Assembly: GCA_947586185.1 (NCBI GenBank)
Contig: CANPXN010000009.1
Coordinates: forward strand, 1-64,000
DNA: 64,000 bases
Origin: an uncultured Clostridia bacterium
GTDB taxonomy: Bacteria; Bacillota; Clostridia; Oscillospirales; Ruminococcaceae
Reading direction: 5' to 3'
The position numbers and the translations under genes are program-made. Under the pieces are notes generated by a model that made no database searches, was not told the DNA's origin, and saw nothing but the letters and a program-made list of their open reading frames with translations. Positions 41,302 through 50,164 of this stretch are shown here, piece by piece. Within the stretch, counting starts at the first letter, position 1, and every line of letters begins with the position of its first letter.

Positions 41302-41478
41302 TTAACCTTCTCCCTGCTCAGTAATTTTTAATTTGGCATTATCAAGCTCTTCCCTGCATACTACGGAGATCTTTACGCCCTTTCCGTACAGTTCCACAGC
41401 CTCCTCAAGTGCAAGATCCCCTTTTTCAAGCTTTGAAACTATTTCCGAAAGCTCCTTCAGATTGTCTTCAAAGGTCAT
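41302..41478 (-). CDS. Exonuclease VII small subunit
   Basis: This 58-aa protein is almost all helix, with MTFEDNLKELSEIVSKLEKG and LALEEAVELYGKGVKI, the XseB signature. It packs with XseA to make the single-strand exonuclease VII. Its start at 41478 lies 11 bases inside the end of xseA, so translation is coupled, and its stop is one base before ispA. Confidence 0.95.
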   Translation of the reverse strand: MTFEDNLKELSEIVSKLEKGDLALEEAVELYGKGVKISVVCREELDNAKLKITEQGEG

Positions 41479-42664
41479 TTGTATCCTCTCTTTCTGTAAC
41501 TCTGGCCTTTAATTTTCCCTTTGCCAGCTTTATTATAATTTCATCTCCCGGAGCCGCCGATTCAGCCGAATACATCACCTTACCGTCCTTATACGCAAGT
41601 GAATATCCTCTTTGCAAAACCTTTACAGGGCTCATAGCCTCAAGGGCGGATATAGCACTGTAAAGCTCTTTTTCCCGGCTGCCGATAAGCTTCCTGTAGG
41701 CGTTTTCAAGCTTTCCCTCCAGTAAAGAAAACCTTTCAGCTTCTATTCCTATCCTATAGCCAGGTGAAAAACGCATAAGCCTTTCGTTTTTTCTCAGAAG
41801 CTTTTCCTCATATACTGAAAATATTCTGTCCATACATGAAAACAGCCGTTTCCTGTAAAATTCTATTCTCTCCTCAAGCATTTCCCTTGACGGAGCTGCA
41901 AGCTCAGCAGCCGCCGACGGCGTAGGCGCTCTTTTATCAGCTGCAAGGTCGGCAATGGTATAATCCGTTTCATGACCTATTGCGGTTATGACCGGAGCCT
42001 TGCTGTTATATACCGCATATGCTATCTGCTCAGAATTGAATACTCCTAAATCCTCGCTGGAGCCGCCGCCTCTTGCAACAATTATAACATCACAGTCGGA
42101 GGCGTTTTCGATACCCCTGCATATGTCTGAGATAACATTTTCTCCCTGAACTCCCGTGTGATACACTTCAAGCTGACCTATGGGATAACGCCTTGAAAGC
42201 ACATTTATAATATCCTGTAAAGCCGCTCCCGATCCGGAAGTAACTACTCCGATTTTTTCGGGCATGTAAGGGAGCTGCCTTTTATGGGACTCGTCAAATA
42301 TACCCATAGCCGCAAGCTTTTCCTTTAATTGCTCTAAAGCCACATGAACGGCTCCCGCACCGTCCGGCTGAATATCATTTACATAAAGCTGAAAAGCTCC
42401 GTCACGCTCAAAAAGCGATACTGACGCCATTATAATGACATTCATTCCGTTTTCAGGAAGAAATTTCAGTCTTGACGCCATGTTTTTAAACATAACCGCC
42501 TTAACCGAGCTTTCTTTATCCTTTAGCGTAAAATAATAATGTCCTGACCTATGGGCGGTAAAATTTGAAATCTCGCCTCTTATCATTACTCCCTGGAGCT
42601 TTCTGTCCTCTTTAAGCTTAAAGGACACATATCTGTTAAGCTGAGTTACTGTAAGTACTGACAT
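41468..42664 (-). CDS. Exonuclease VII large subunit
   Basis: This 398-aa protein has the N-terminal OB fold (about 1-100, with VMIRGEISNFTAHRSGHYYF) and the catalytic domain. The latter carries GVVTSGSGAALQDIINVLSRR, VIIVARGGGSSEDLGVF and ITAIGHETDYTIADLAAD. A helical C-terminal region binds several XseB copies. It degrades single-stranded DNA in both directions. GGGGAA lies before ATG 42664, two bases after the TsaD-like gene. Confidence 0.95.
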   Translation of the reverse strand: MSVLTVTQLNRYVSFKLKEDRKLQGVMIRGEISNFTAHRSGHYYFTLKDKESSVKAVMFKNMASRLKFLPENGMNVIIMASVSLFERDGAFQLYVNDIQPDGAGAVHVALEQLKEKLAAMGIFDESHKRQLPYMPEKIGVVTSGSGAALQDIINVLSRRYPIGQLEVYHTGVQGENVISDICRGIENASDCDVIIVARGGGSSEDLGVFNSEQIAYAVYNSKAPVITAIGHETDYTIADLAADKRAPTPSAAAELAAPSREMLEERIEFYRKRLFSCMDRIFSVYEEKLLRKNERLMRFSPGYRIGIEAERFSLLEGKLENAYRKLIGSREKELYSAISALEAMSPVKVLQRGYSLAYKDGKVMYSAESAAPGDEIIIKLAKGKLKARVTEREDTNDL

Positions 42665-42666
42665 GG

Positions 42667-43605
42667 CTATATTCCCCTTTTATGCATCTCAGAGGCAAGC
42701 AGAGCTACGCCGGATGCGTTGTCACAGGAAAATTCCGGCTCCGCAAAATATGCTCCGAATCTTTCTTCAAGTCTTTTGCGAATTATACTGTCCGACATGA
42801 CGCCTCCTGAATATACAACAGGAATATCCCCAAGCTCTGAAAGCGCAGTTTCAGTCATCGCCTCAATTGAAGCGCATATAAAGCTCAGACAGTATGCCGC
42901 AATATCACATGGCGCTAAACCGTCCTCCAGCATTTTGCGGCACTTGTTTTCCACTCCAGAAAGGCAGCAATCAGTTCCCTTCATAACAGGTCTTAATGAG
43001 TATTTCTTATCGCTTTTCAGAGCCAGCTTTTCAAGCTCTGCACCGCATGGGAAATCAAGACCCAGCATGATACCCGTTCTGTCAACAGCCTGTCCTGCCT
43101 TAAGATCAAGAGATGAGGAAAAAATCTCTGCATTTATTATGCTGTTGTCGTCCGGTGTGCAGAAAAGGCATTCCGTAGTGCCTCCACTGACATGAAAGGC
43201 AATGAATCTTTCCGTCATAAGCTCAGTTTTTCCAGCAGAATACAAAGCCGCCGCTATATGTCCCAGCTGATGAGAGGTCTTATATACCTTTACGCCCAAT
43301 GCATGGGATATAAGCTCAGCCGCAGTGTTACCGCTGAGAAAGCATGGCATATACGAGTCCTCCTGGCTGCGTGGTTTTACAGAAACACCTATTGCTTCAA
43401 TGGCGTCTGCTTTATCAAGCACTTCACCGCATACCAATGGAAGCTGCCTTGTATGATGAAAGACAGCGTCGCTTTGTCTTAATCCAGCCTCGCCTTTTTT
43501 AACCGGCAAAAGCATCTTCTTCTGAAAAACTTCCCCGGAAATATCATTATAAAGCGCAGCAGATGTAGTATAATTGCTTGTATCAATTCCCAAAAACTCA
43601 GACAT
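42667..43605 (-). CDS. TsaD/Kae1-like (M22 family) protein
   Basis: This 312-aa protein has the ASKHA ATPase fold of TsaD, the threonylcarbamoyl transferase for tRNA t6A. It begins EFLGIDTSNYTTS and keeps a metal-binding HxxxH (HQLGHIAAAL) and FHVSGGTTECLF. It differs from canonical TsaD in several loops, so it is probably a paralog rather than the main enzyme. ATG 43605 is preferred to 43641 because it starts the family core; the start overlaps the nusB end by eight bases. This paralog next to nusB and xseA recurs in Clostridia; its role is not established. Confidence 0.75.
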   Translation of the reverse strand: MSEFLGIDTSNYTTSAALYNDISGEVFQKKMLLPVKKGEAGLRQSDAVFHHTRQLPLVCGEVLDKADAIEAIGVSVKPRSQEDSYMPCFLSGNTAAELISHALGVKVYKTSHQLGHIAAALYSAGKTELMTERFIAFHVSGGTTECLFCTPDDNSIINAEIFSSSLDLKAGQAVDRTGIMLGLDFPCGAELEKLALKSDKKYSLRPVMKGTDCCLSGVENKCRKMLEDGLAPCDIAAYCLSFICASIEAMTETALSELGDIPVVYSGGVMSDSIIRKRLEERFGAYFAEPEFSCDNASGVALLASEMHKRGI

Positions 43606-44017
43606 TTGCAGCAGCTTCCTTCTCAGGAAGAGTTTTGGCAACTGCGCCGAGTATTCCGTTTACAAAAGTGGTATCCTCCTTGTAGGAATACGCCTGAGTC
43701 AGCAGTACAGCCTCGTTTATTGCAGCATTCACCGGAGTTTTGTCATCATAAAGCATTTCATACAGCGCAATCCGCAGTATTGCAATATTGATTTTTGCAA
43801 TTCGGTTAATACTCCTTTTTTCGCTGAACTTATCTATAAGCCCGTCCAGCTCCTGAGCATGACTGAGAACGTTTTCAACCAGTTCCTTTACATCGTCATT
43901 AACCGTAATTTCTTCAACTTCCTCAGCAAGCTCATACAGCTCCTCTATGGGATCATCCCTAAGAAGCTTTTCAAATATCAGCTGAAAGGAACAATCTCTG
44001 ATTTCACGTCTTGTCAT
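43598..44017 (-). CDS. Transcription antitermination factor NusB
   Basis: This 139-aa all-helical protein starts MTRREIRDCSFQLIFEKLL and contains INRIAKINIAILRIALYEMLY and NAAINEAVLLTQAYS, the NusB core. It binds boxA RNA with NusE and supports antitermination of rRNA operons. GGAGG lies before ATG 44017. It follows the Asp23 gene by about 25 bases. Confidence 0.95.
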   Translation of the reverse strand: MTRREIRDCSFQLIFEKLLRDDPIEELYELAEEVEEITVNDDVKELVENVLSHAQELDGLIDKFSEKRSINRIAKINIAILRIALYEMLYDDKTPVNAAINEAVLLTQAYSYKEDTTFVNGILGAVAKTLPEKEAAANV

Positions 44018-44042
44018 ATATGACCTCCATAATACACTTCCG

Positions 44043-44369
44043 TTATTTTGCTGCTGACAGGCTTACTACCCTTACATTTACTTTCGACACGGTAATTCCC
44101 GTCATACTCTGAACGCTTTCCTTAACAGCAATTTGAACGCTCTGAGCTGCATTTACAGCGTTAATTTTCGGCGCAAGGGATATTTCGAGGGATATTTCAA
44201 GTACGCTGTCAACAAATTTTACTTCAACCGGACTTTTCCCGGAAATAAAACATCCAGCAGTTTTTCTGAGGGAAACGCCGTCAATTTCAGCGGCTGCCGC
44301 TCTGGCGATTTTTATAACTACATCCTCTGAAACATTCAAAGACCCCTTGCAGATTTTCTCACTGTTCAT
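44043..44369 (-). CDS. Asp23/Gls24-family protein
   Basis: This 108-aa member of the Asp23/Gls24 (DUF322) family has VIKIARAAAAEIDGVSLR at its start and VQIAVKESVQSMTG near its end. Family members are small cytosolic or membrane-associated proteins linked to cell-envelope stress. It is the first gene of the long minus-strand operon, behind the leader at 44370-44585. AAAGGA precedes ATG 44369. Confidence 0.88.
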   Translation of the reverse strand: MNSEKICKGSLNVSEDVVIKIARAAAAEIDGVSLRKTAGCFISGKSPVEVKFVDSVLEISLEISLAPKINAVNAAQSVQIAVKESVQSMTGITVSKVNVRVVSLSAAK

Positions 44370-44585
44370 AATACCAAATCCTTTCCGGCTAAGTCAAGCC
44401 TTTTTAACGCAAAGCCTTATCATTTCGGCTTAAAGTAACACCGCACAAGGATCGCATATAATAAAGTCCTCTTTGCGTGGTAAAGCCCTGTTACAGCTTA
44501 TTCGGAAACGTTTTTAATCACGTTTCCGAAAAAACTGCAGAATTCCATATATACATTATACCACAAATTTCAGAATAAACAACCG
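44370..44585 (-). promoter_or_regulatory. Promoter and structured leader of the asp23-nusB operon
   Basis: On the minus strand TTGTTT (44577-44582), a 16-bp spacer and TATAAT (44555-44560) give a promoter. The roughly 180-nt leader downstream holds a perfect 11-bp hairpin (44501-44511/44520-44530) and a long-range CGCAAAG/CTTTGCG pairing (44408-44414/44471-44477). The hairpin has no T-run on its 3-prime side in this direction, so it does not look like a simple terminator. Confidence 0.55.
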
Positions 44586-45212
44586 TTAAACTTCAAATAT
44601 TCTGATATTTTCTGCTGGAATTGAAATTTCGCTCAGAATTATGTCCTTTATTGCTGCTGCCTGAGCCTTGTCAAGGCCCTCCGACTTAACAACTATCTTT
44701 GCGCTTTCACCGTCAAGGTATACAACACAGTCCTCAAAGCCCTGAGCCTTTATAAGCGCCTCAATATTGCCTTCGCTCTCAATAAGCCTTGAAAGCTCCA
44801 CTGCGTCCAGAGCTGTTGTAACAGCCTCATCGTTTGTTATATCGCCTCCGCCCATTATTGTCTGGAGAGTCTGTACCGCCTCGTCACGGTTTGTCATTTT
44901 TTCAAGCCTTACCTGAGCGAAATAATCATCTGTATCTTCACCGTTAACAAAAGTGCTTTCTCCGTATTTTTCATTATCTGCGGCAGCGTCTTCCGCCTCT
45001 GATGAGGCAGCTGATGTATCATTTCCTTCTTCTACATCTGAATTGTCAGAAGCTTTATTGTCAACGGACAGACCTGCGCTTACGTCCGCTGTTTTTACCT
45101 TGATATCATTTTCCGTAAGAGCATAATTTACATAAACCGCTATGCCCAGCATAAGCGTAAGGCATGACAGTATGATCTGCTTTTTACCGATAATAAATGT
45201 TGGCTTTTTCAT
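44586..45212 (-). CDS. Stage III sporulation protein AH
   Basis: This 208-aa protein has one membrane helix (about 11-31, LSCLTLMLGIAVYVNY), a low-complexity linker and a C-terminal ring-building (RBM/YscJ-like) domain (about 105-208). SpoIIIAH forms the mother-cell part of the channel that docks with SpoIIQ in the forespore. AAAGGAG lies before ATG 45212. It is the last gene of the operon. Confidence 0.9.
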   Translation of the reverse strand: MKKPTFIIGKKQIILSCLTLMLGIAVYVNYALTENDIKVKTADVSAGLSVDNKASDNSDVEEGNDTSAASSEAEDAAADNEKYGESTFVNGEDTDDYFAQVRLEKMTNRDEAVQTLQTIMGGGDITNDEAVTTALDAVELSRLIESEGNIEALIKAQGFEDCVVYLDGESAKIVVKSEGLDKAQAAAIKDIILSEISIPAENIRIFEV

Positions 45213-45225
45213 AATTCTTACTCCT

Positions 45226-45768
45226 TTATTCCATTAATTTACTGACGCTTATTCTTCCGGCAGGAATGTCAAACGCCGCTGAAACAGTTTTATATACCTG
45301 TTCCCTGACTACATTTCTGTCACCTCCTTCGCAGACTATTATAACTCCTGATATTTCAGGATTTACTACTTTTTTAAGCAGCGCTTCCTTGCGGTTTCCG
45401 CTGCCTACAATAACGTACTTACTATCCCTTGATATGCTGTCGCTATCCGTATCAGTCCTGCCCTCCTCTGCATATACATATTCCTCCGTTCCCTTTGCAG
45501 TTATCATAACCTTTGATTTTCCCACACCGTCTATGCTTTCAAGTATGCTTTCAAGCTTTTTTTCCATATCAGCTGTATACTCGCTGTATTCACCGGTTAT
45601 CTGCTGTTCCTGCTCTTTTTCCGGACTTTTTTCTTCCTTGTCCGTAAACAGCATGTCAGAAAACAGAATTAGAGCCATTCCGGCTATTCCAAGAAAGACT
45701 ATTATTTTAAGAGGCATACCGTTTTTTTTAGCTTTAAGCTTTTCGAGCAATAAATTAATCCTGTTCAA
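45226..45768 (-). CDS. Stage III sporulation protein AG
   Basis: This 180-aa protein has a membrane helix (about 20-42) and a C-terminal ring domain with LESILESIDGVGKSKVMI and NPEISGVIIVCEGG, the SpoIIIAG core. It forms a large ring in the mother-cell membrane of the sporulation channel. It starts at TTG 45768, 14 bases inside the end of spoIIIAF; no better start is available. Confidence 0.9.
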   Translation of the reverse strand: MNRINLLLEKLKAKKNGMPLKIIVFLGIAGMALILFSDMLFTDKEEKSPEKEQEQQITGEYSEYTADMEKKLESILESIDGVGKSKVMITAKGTEEYVYAEEGRTDTDSDSISRDSKYVIVGSGNRKEALLKKVVNPEISGVIIVCEGGDRNVVREQVYKTVSAAFDIPAGRISVSKLME

Positions 45769-46213
45769 TTTCAGTCACCCGTATTCCTTTTCCCAGCTGG
45801 GATCTAAGGCTCTCAGCTGCTTTTTCAAACTCACTGCTGCAAATACATATCTCATTAATATCTATGCTGTTATCCTCATTTATATTAACTGATACGGAAA
45901 CTTTTTTAAAGGAAATCTCATCCTGCCTGAGTATCTCCTCAGCAGTCTTACGAATGTTATCTTCAATAGCTTTTTTAAGCTCGGCATCTGTGTCGATCTC
46001 ATTATAAACCCCACCGTCTGCACTTCCGTTTACAGGCAGGTCAAGGCTGAAGCTTCCGGATACCGCAGGAGCAAGCAGTCCGCACAGAAACAGTGCAGAA
46101 AATATCATTTTAAGCTGTCTGTTGAATTTATCGCTTGGCTTCAAAGCGTCTGCTAAAGCTACAGCGCAGCTTACAAGACATGCGGAAAAAACCATTTTCT
46201 CAAGGACATCCAT
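45755..46213 (-). CDS. Stage III sporulation protein AF
   Basis: This roughly 152-aa protein has two membrane helices near the N-terminus (about 8-28 and 38-56) and a soluble C-terminal domain with NINEDNSIDINEICI. ATG 46213 (MDVLEKM) is chosen because GGAGG sits at the right distance; a GTG at 46222 overlaps the site. It is part of the channel's mother-cell base. Confidence 0.88.
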   Translation of the reverse strand: MDVLEKMVFSACLVSCAVALADALKPSDKFNRQLKMIFSALFLCGLLAPAVSGSFSLDLPVNGSADGGVYNEIDTDAELKKAIEDNIRKTAEEILRQDEISFKKVSVSVNINEDNSIDINEICICSSEFEKAAESLRSQLGKGIRVTEIEQD

Positions 46214-46214
46214 A

Positions 46215-47315
46215 TCAGACACCTCCGGTAGAAACAGCCATTACTATAGCTGTTGAAATTATAAACATTACAGAAAAGCATGCACAGACCGCTAGCGCTG
46301 AGGATAGTACAGAATTAATATTACTAAAAAGCCTTTTTAGCTTTTCTGCTCCCATTATTTCTGCTGCAATAGCAGAAGCGCCGAACACAAATTTATATAC
46401 AAAAAGTGATATCAGCGGCGGTATAAGATAAGCCGCAAGAACTGCTATCCCTATTCCTCCCACTCCGGTTTTAAGCAGTCCCACGCTCGTTTTTACACTT
46501 GAATATGCCTCTGAAACTGCATTGCCGACTACGGGAATGCAGCCGGATATAACATACTTTGTAGTTTTTGAAACAGCAGCGTCAGCTGATCCTCCCACTA
46601 TGCTCTGTACTGAAAGCAGTCCTGTAAAAATCGTCATTATAAGCCCCAGTCCCCATGTTACGCACTTTTTCATTCCCTTGATAAGTCCGGTCAGGGATAT
46701 AGCAGGATTCACCGCATCTATTATTGCAAGACTAAGGCTCATACCCAGCATAGGCATCATAATTCTGTCTGCGATCTGTATAGCGGCATCAGCGGCGCTC
46801 ATTACAATAATACTGTAGCCGGAAGCAGAAGTAATATTTCCTCCGGCAGCTGCAAGCCCTGCAAACACAGGAACAAAACCGGTCATAAACATGCTGCCTG
46901 AGGAAAGGGACTCAGCACAGCTTTCCATTACAGAACATACCGGAGAGGCAGCTATTGAAACGCATACAAGAACGCATATAAGCTCAAATATCTTACCGGT
47001 TTTTCCGAGCTTTATCGTGTCTCCTGCACTTTCCGCCATAACAGTAAGTACAATCACTGCTCCAAGAGACGCAAAAACCCTGACCGGCTCAGACACCTTG
47101 TCCTTTACCATTGATATTATATAGTCCCACAGCTTTGACGGTGACAGATTAAGTATACTTTCAGGATCATCAAAGCTTACCCCGTTGTCATCAAGGAACT
47201 GCTCCGGCGATCCCTCGACCTCAATTCCTCCGGCTCCGCTGTATATACCCTCCTCAGCGCTGACTGGAACTGATAAAAACCAAAACAAAACTGCAATTAT
47301 AAGTATTTTTTTCAT
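46215..47315 (-). CDS. spoIIIAE: Stage III sporulation protein AE
   Basis: This 366-aa polytopic membrane protein has a signal-like N-terminus and about seven to eight helices. It shows SKTTKYVISGCIPVVGNAVSEAYSSV, the family hallmark, in the second half. It is the largest membrane component of the SpoIIIA complex. Its start overlaps the spoIIIAD stop by four bases. Confidence 0.92.
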   Translation of the reverse strand: MKKILIIAVLFWFLSVPVSAEEGIYSGAGGIEVEGSPEQFLDDNGVSFDDPESILNLSPSKLWDYIISMVKDKVSEPVRVFASLGAVIVLTVMAESAGDTIKLGKTGKIFELICVLVCVSIAASPVCSVMESCAESLSSGSMFMTGFVPVFAGLAAAGGNITSASGYSIIVMSAADAAIQIADRIMMPMLGMSLSLAIIDAVNPAISLTGLIKGMKKCVTWGLGLIMTIFTGLLSVQSIVGGSADAAVSKTTKYVISGCIPVVGNAVSEAYSSVKTSVGLLKTGVGGIGIAVLAAYLIPPLISLFVYKFVFGASAIAAEIMGAEKLKRLFSNINSVLSSALAVCACFSVMFIISTAIVMAVSTGGV

Positions 47316-47701
47316 GATATGATCACCGCCGTCAGGTTGATAAGAGATTCAAAAAGCGGAAGAGATATTATTATCAGCTCCACCTTTCCGGCAATTTCAG
47401 CAGCTGTTGCAACCGCATTTTCACCACAGTCCCGGCATATATCACAGGCAAACTGTGTAAGATAGCATATCCCCAAGGCCTTAAATATAACAGATACATA
47501 GCTGCCGTCAAGCTGAGTCTTGTCCATAAGCTCGTTTATACTCCCTGTTATTTTAGGAACGGCTGAAAAAACCGTTAAAAGTATCACTGCGCTTACAGCA
47601 ATAGCAAGCAGAACTGCCTGTTCTCCGGAATATTTCTCAGTCGCCTTGCATATTAAAACAGCGCATATGCAAAGTCCGCATACGGAAATTATATCTACCA
47701 T
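47312..47701 (-). CDS. Stage III sporulation protein AD
   Basis: This 129-aa membrane protein has four predicted helices. The phrase DGSYVSVIFKALGICYLTQF lies in the middle, followed by a conserved CRDCGENAVA. It overlaps spoIIIAC by seven bases and spoIIIAE by four. Confidence 0.92.
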   Translation of the reverse strand: MVDIISVCGLCICAVLICKATEKYSGEQAVLLAIAVSAVILLTVFSAVPKITGSINELMDKTQLDGSYVSVIFKALGICYLTQFACDICRDCGENAVATAAEIAGKVELIIISLPLFESLINLTAVIIS

Positions 47702-47892
47702 AAGCCGAACACCGTTTTTACAGTATCAAAAAGCTCGCTTATGCTGCTGATTATCATCATAAGCACCACTATAAGTCCTGCAAGAGTTGTAAGCATTGCC
47801 TGTTCCTCCCTCTCGGCTCGTTTGAGGACAAGATTCAGCACAGCAACAATTATGCCGATTCCGGCAATTTTAAATATAAGGTCAACATTCAT
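47695..47892 (-). CDS. Stage III sporulation protein AC
   Basis: This 65-aa protein has two membrane helices with the loop VLNLVLKRAEREEQAM between them, the SpoIIIAC pattern. It starts after AGGAGA at ATG 47892. With SpoIIIAD it forms the small membrane subunits of the channel. Confidence 0.92.
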   Translation of the reverse strand: MNVDLIFKIAGIGIIVAVLNLVLKRAEREEQAMLTTLAGLIVVLMMIISSISELFDTVKTVFGLW

Positions 47893-47902
47893 TTTTATTC
47901 TC

Positions 47903-48412
47903 CTATAGCATTAATATCCCCAGCATCGCCCCGGACAGAACTCCAAGGGATCTGTAAAGCTTTCCTTTCCGAGAATACTGCTCGTCCGATGCTTTTATCA
48001 TTGAATCAAGCTTTGCGCTGTAAAGCTCCATTGCCGCAAGCTGTCCCTGTGTATCGCTTGTACCCAGAACATTTCCAATTGAAAGTATAAGATTTCTTTC
48101 ATCTCCCTTGAACCGGCATTCATCTGCCGCCCTTTCCCACTGACTGTAAAAAGGTCTGTGCCTGTCCAGATCACGGCTTAAACAGCACACAAAGTCAAAG
48201 TCTCTATAAGAGTTGTCCGTAGAAAGCTCCTGTACGATCTCATATACTGTAAGCTCACGGTATCGTATGTAAGACGCTATATCCTCCGTCATTCTCCTAA
48301 GTGTTTCAAGCCTTATACACCGCTGATGAAGCGAAGCAGACAAATACGCTCCTGTCATGGATGCAGCAGAAAAAATCATTAATATCCCCGCAAGCTTAAT
48401 CAAATTTATCAC
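47903..48412 (-). CDS. Stage III sporulation protein AB
   Basis: This 169-aa protein has an N-terminal membrane helix (1-24), a helical soluble domain with ETLRRMTEDIASYIRYREL, and a C-terminal helix (about 150-169). It resembles type II secretion GspF. The start is GTG 48412 or TTG 48403; neither has an ideal ribosome site, and both lie within the end of spoIIIAA, pointing to coupling. Confidence 0.9.
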   Translation of the reverse strand: MINLIKLAGILMIFSAASMTGAYLSASLHQRCIRLETLRRMTEDIASYIRYRELTVYEIVQELSTDNSYRDFDFVCCLSRDLDRHRPFYSQWERAADECRFKGDERNLILSIGNVLGTSDTQGQLAAMELYSAKLDSMIKASDEQYSRKGKLYRSLGVLSGAMLGILML

Positions 48413-49316
48413 CTATCCTTTTTACAGAAACTATTTCTCCGGGATTTTTTCCGCTTCCCAGAAAAACAGCATAGTCAAAAACCCTGTTTTTAACAAGCTC
48501 CATAATATGCCTTCTGCCTGAAAGCTCCTCCCATGAGCCTGCATGAACTGTTGCGATCACCTTTACTCCACAGTTAAGACACAGCATTAAAGCCTCGCTG
48601 TCGCCTTTTCCTCCGATTTCATCACACACGACTATATCCGGCGACATGACTCTTACTGCGGTTTCTATTCCCCTGCCCTTGGGACAGCCGTCAAAAACAT
48701 CCGTCATAAGTCCAATACTGTTTTCAGGCTCTCCGTGAAAGGAGGCTGCAATTTCGCTACGCTCGTCCGCAACCGATACCCGGTATCTTTCCCCAAGTAT
48801 ACGGCACAGGTCCTTTAGAATGGTGGTCTTTCCGCTTGCAGGACTTCCTGCTATCAATATGCTTACAGGCTTTCGGCTAAGCAGCATATTATATATGCCC
48901 TCACCGCAGCCGAAAACCTGTCCCGGCACACGGAAGTTAAGTCCGTTTACATATTTCACTGCTCCATTTGACGAAAATGTACCGGCAATTCCTACACGGC
49001 AGCCACCCTCAAGGGTAATATACCCTTCTGAAAGTTCTTTTTCATAGCTGTGCAGCGAGTAATCGCATATTGCCCTAAAGCTGCTTTCAAGGTCATGCCT
49101 GTCCGCAGTTATAGCTCCGTCACGAGAAGCAGAAAGACTTCCGTCAGGCATCAGAAAGATTTCCTTTCCATATGACGCAGCTGTCACAGGACGGTTTATC
49201 CTAAGCCGTATTTCATGGATCCTATCTGCATCGCTTTCGGATATCCGCAAAATGGCGTTTTTTATCTTCTGTGAAAAATAAGGGGCAAGCTTTTTAAATT
49301 CATGTTTTCTGTACAC
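48396..49316 (-). CDS. Stage III sporulation protein AA (ATPase)
   Basis: This 306-aa ATPase has Walker A ILIAGSPASGKTTIL and Walker B DIVVCDEIGG, with the R-loop phrase VSVADERSEIAA between. It resembles secretion ATPases and powers or assembles the SpoIIIA channel. The start is GTG 49316, 11 bases after AAAGGA. It leads the operon. Confidence 0.94.
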   Translation of the reverse strand: MYRKHEFKKLAPYFSQKIKNAILRISESDADRIHEIRLRINRPVTAASYGKEIFLMPDGSLSASRDGAITADRHDLESSFRAICDYSLHSYEKELSEGYITLEGGCRVGIAGTFSSNGAVKYVNGLNFRVPGQVFGCGEGIYNMLLSRKPVSILIAGSPASGKTTILKDLCRILGERYRVSVADERSEIAASFHGEPENSIGLMTDVFDGCPKGRGIETAVRVMSPDIVVCDEIGGKGDSEALMLCLNCGVKVIATVHAGSWEELSGRRHIMELVKNRVFDYAVFLGSGKNPGEIVSVKRIGDKFD

Positions 49317-49383
49317 GCTTTATCACTTCCTTTGTTATTATCAACCTATAGACAAATTTGCGGCCATATACTATTCTCTGTTA

Positions 49384-49405
49384 CAAATCTGCCAAAGCAG
49401 ATTTG
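49384..49405. other. Hairpin in the spoIIIA upstream region
   Basis: A perfect 9-bp inverted repeat, CAAATCTGC (49384-49392) with GCAGATTTG (49397-49405), lies about 70 bases before spoIIIAA. It has no T-run and could be an operator or leader hairpin. Confidence 0.5.
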
Positions 49406-49450
49406 GTGTGCCACCTTAATAATTCATATGAGAGTAATAAGTCAAATATG

Positions 49451-49478
49451 CAAAAAATGCACAGCCGAAGCTGTGCAT
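49451..49478 (-). terminator. Terminator of the queA-tgt-mntP transcript
   Basis: A perfect 9-bp stem, ATGCACAGC (49457-49465) with GCTGTGCAT (49470-49478); on the minus strand it is followed by TTTTTT. It lies about 100 bases after the mntP stop. Confidence 0.85.
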
Positions 49479-49581
49479 CAATTAAAATATTCAGTATACT
49501 CTTTTATATCATTTTTAGCGAAAACAGGCTAAAAATATTACATTTCACATTCTGAGAAATTAGATATTCTGCCCTGAATTT

Positions 49582-50154
49582 TTATCCTCCGAAGAAAACA
49601 TGCTCTACGAAGATTTTTACTCCTATCCCCACAAGAATAAGCCCTCCTATAAGCTCCGCTTTAGTGTTGAGTATCGTTCCCGACTTCTTCCCGATCACGA
49701 CTCCGGCTATGCTGAATAAAAATGTAACACAGCAAATAAACAAAGCGGCTGTTACAATATTTACACTTTGCAACGCCGCAAAGCTTACGCCTACCGCAAG
49801 GGCATCTATACTCGTTGCAACTCCCTGAACCATTAGCGTTCCGAAATTCAAAGAATCTCCCGAGCTTTCCTCGCCGTCCTTATGGGAAAAGGACTCGTAA
49901 ATCATTTTTCCGCCTATAAAGCCAAGCAGCACAAGAGCTATTATGTGGTCAAATGCTGTTATATACTTTGAAAAGGATTTTCCAAGGAAGAAGCCTATGG
50001 TAGGCATAGCGCCTTGAAAAAGCCCGAAGCATAATCCGTCAGCAAGAGTCCAGCCGATCTTCATTTTTTTGTAATAAAGACCGTTTGTAACGGATACTGC
50101 AAAAGCGTCCATTGAAAGTCCTATTGCAAGCAAAAGAAGTTCTATTGTTCCCAT
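49582..50154 (-). CDS. Manganese efflux pump MntP
   Basis: This 190-aa protein has six membrane helices in two three-helix halves. The acidic residues of the family are present: GLSMDAFAVSVTNG in helix 1 and GVATSIDALAVGVSF in helix 4. It exports Mn2+. GGAGG lies before ATG 50154, 10 bases after tgt ends. I see no yybP-ykoY riboswitch in front, which is the usual control of mntP, so it is probably just read from the queA-tgt transcript. Confidence 0.92.
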   Translation of the reverse strand: MGTIELLLLAIGLSMDAFAVSVTNGLYYKKMKIGWTLADGLCFGLFQGAMPTIGFFLGKSFSKYITAFDHIIALVLLGFIGGKMIYESFSHKDGEESSGDSLNFGTLMVQGVATSIDALAVGVSFAALQSVNIVTAALFICCVTFLFSIAGVVIGKKSGTILNTKAELIGGLILVGIGVKIFVEHVFFGG

Positions 50155-50164
50155 AGCTGTCCTC

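Noticed and set aside
44501-44530. Terminator for the spoIIIA operon
   Set aside because: The hairpin is perfect, but on the minus strand the T-run lies on its 5-prime side, and a promoter lies between it and spoIIIAH.
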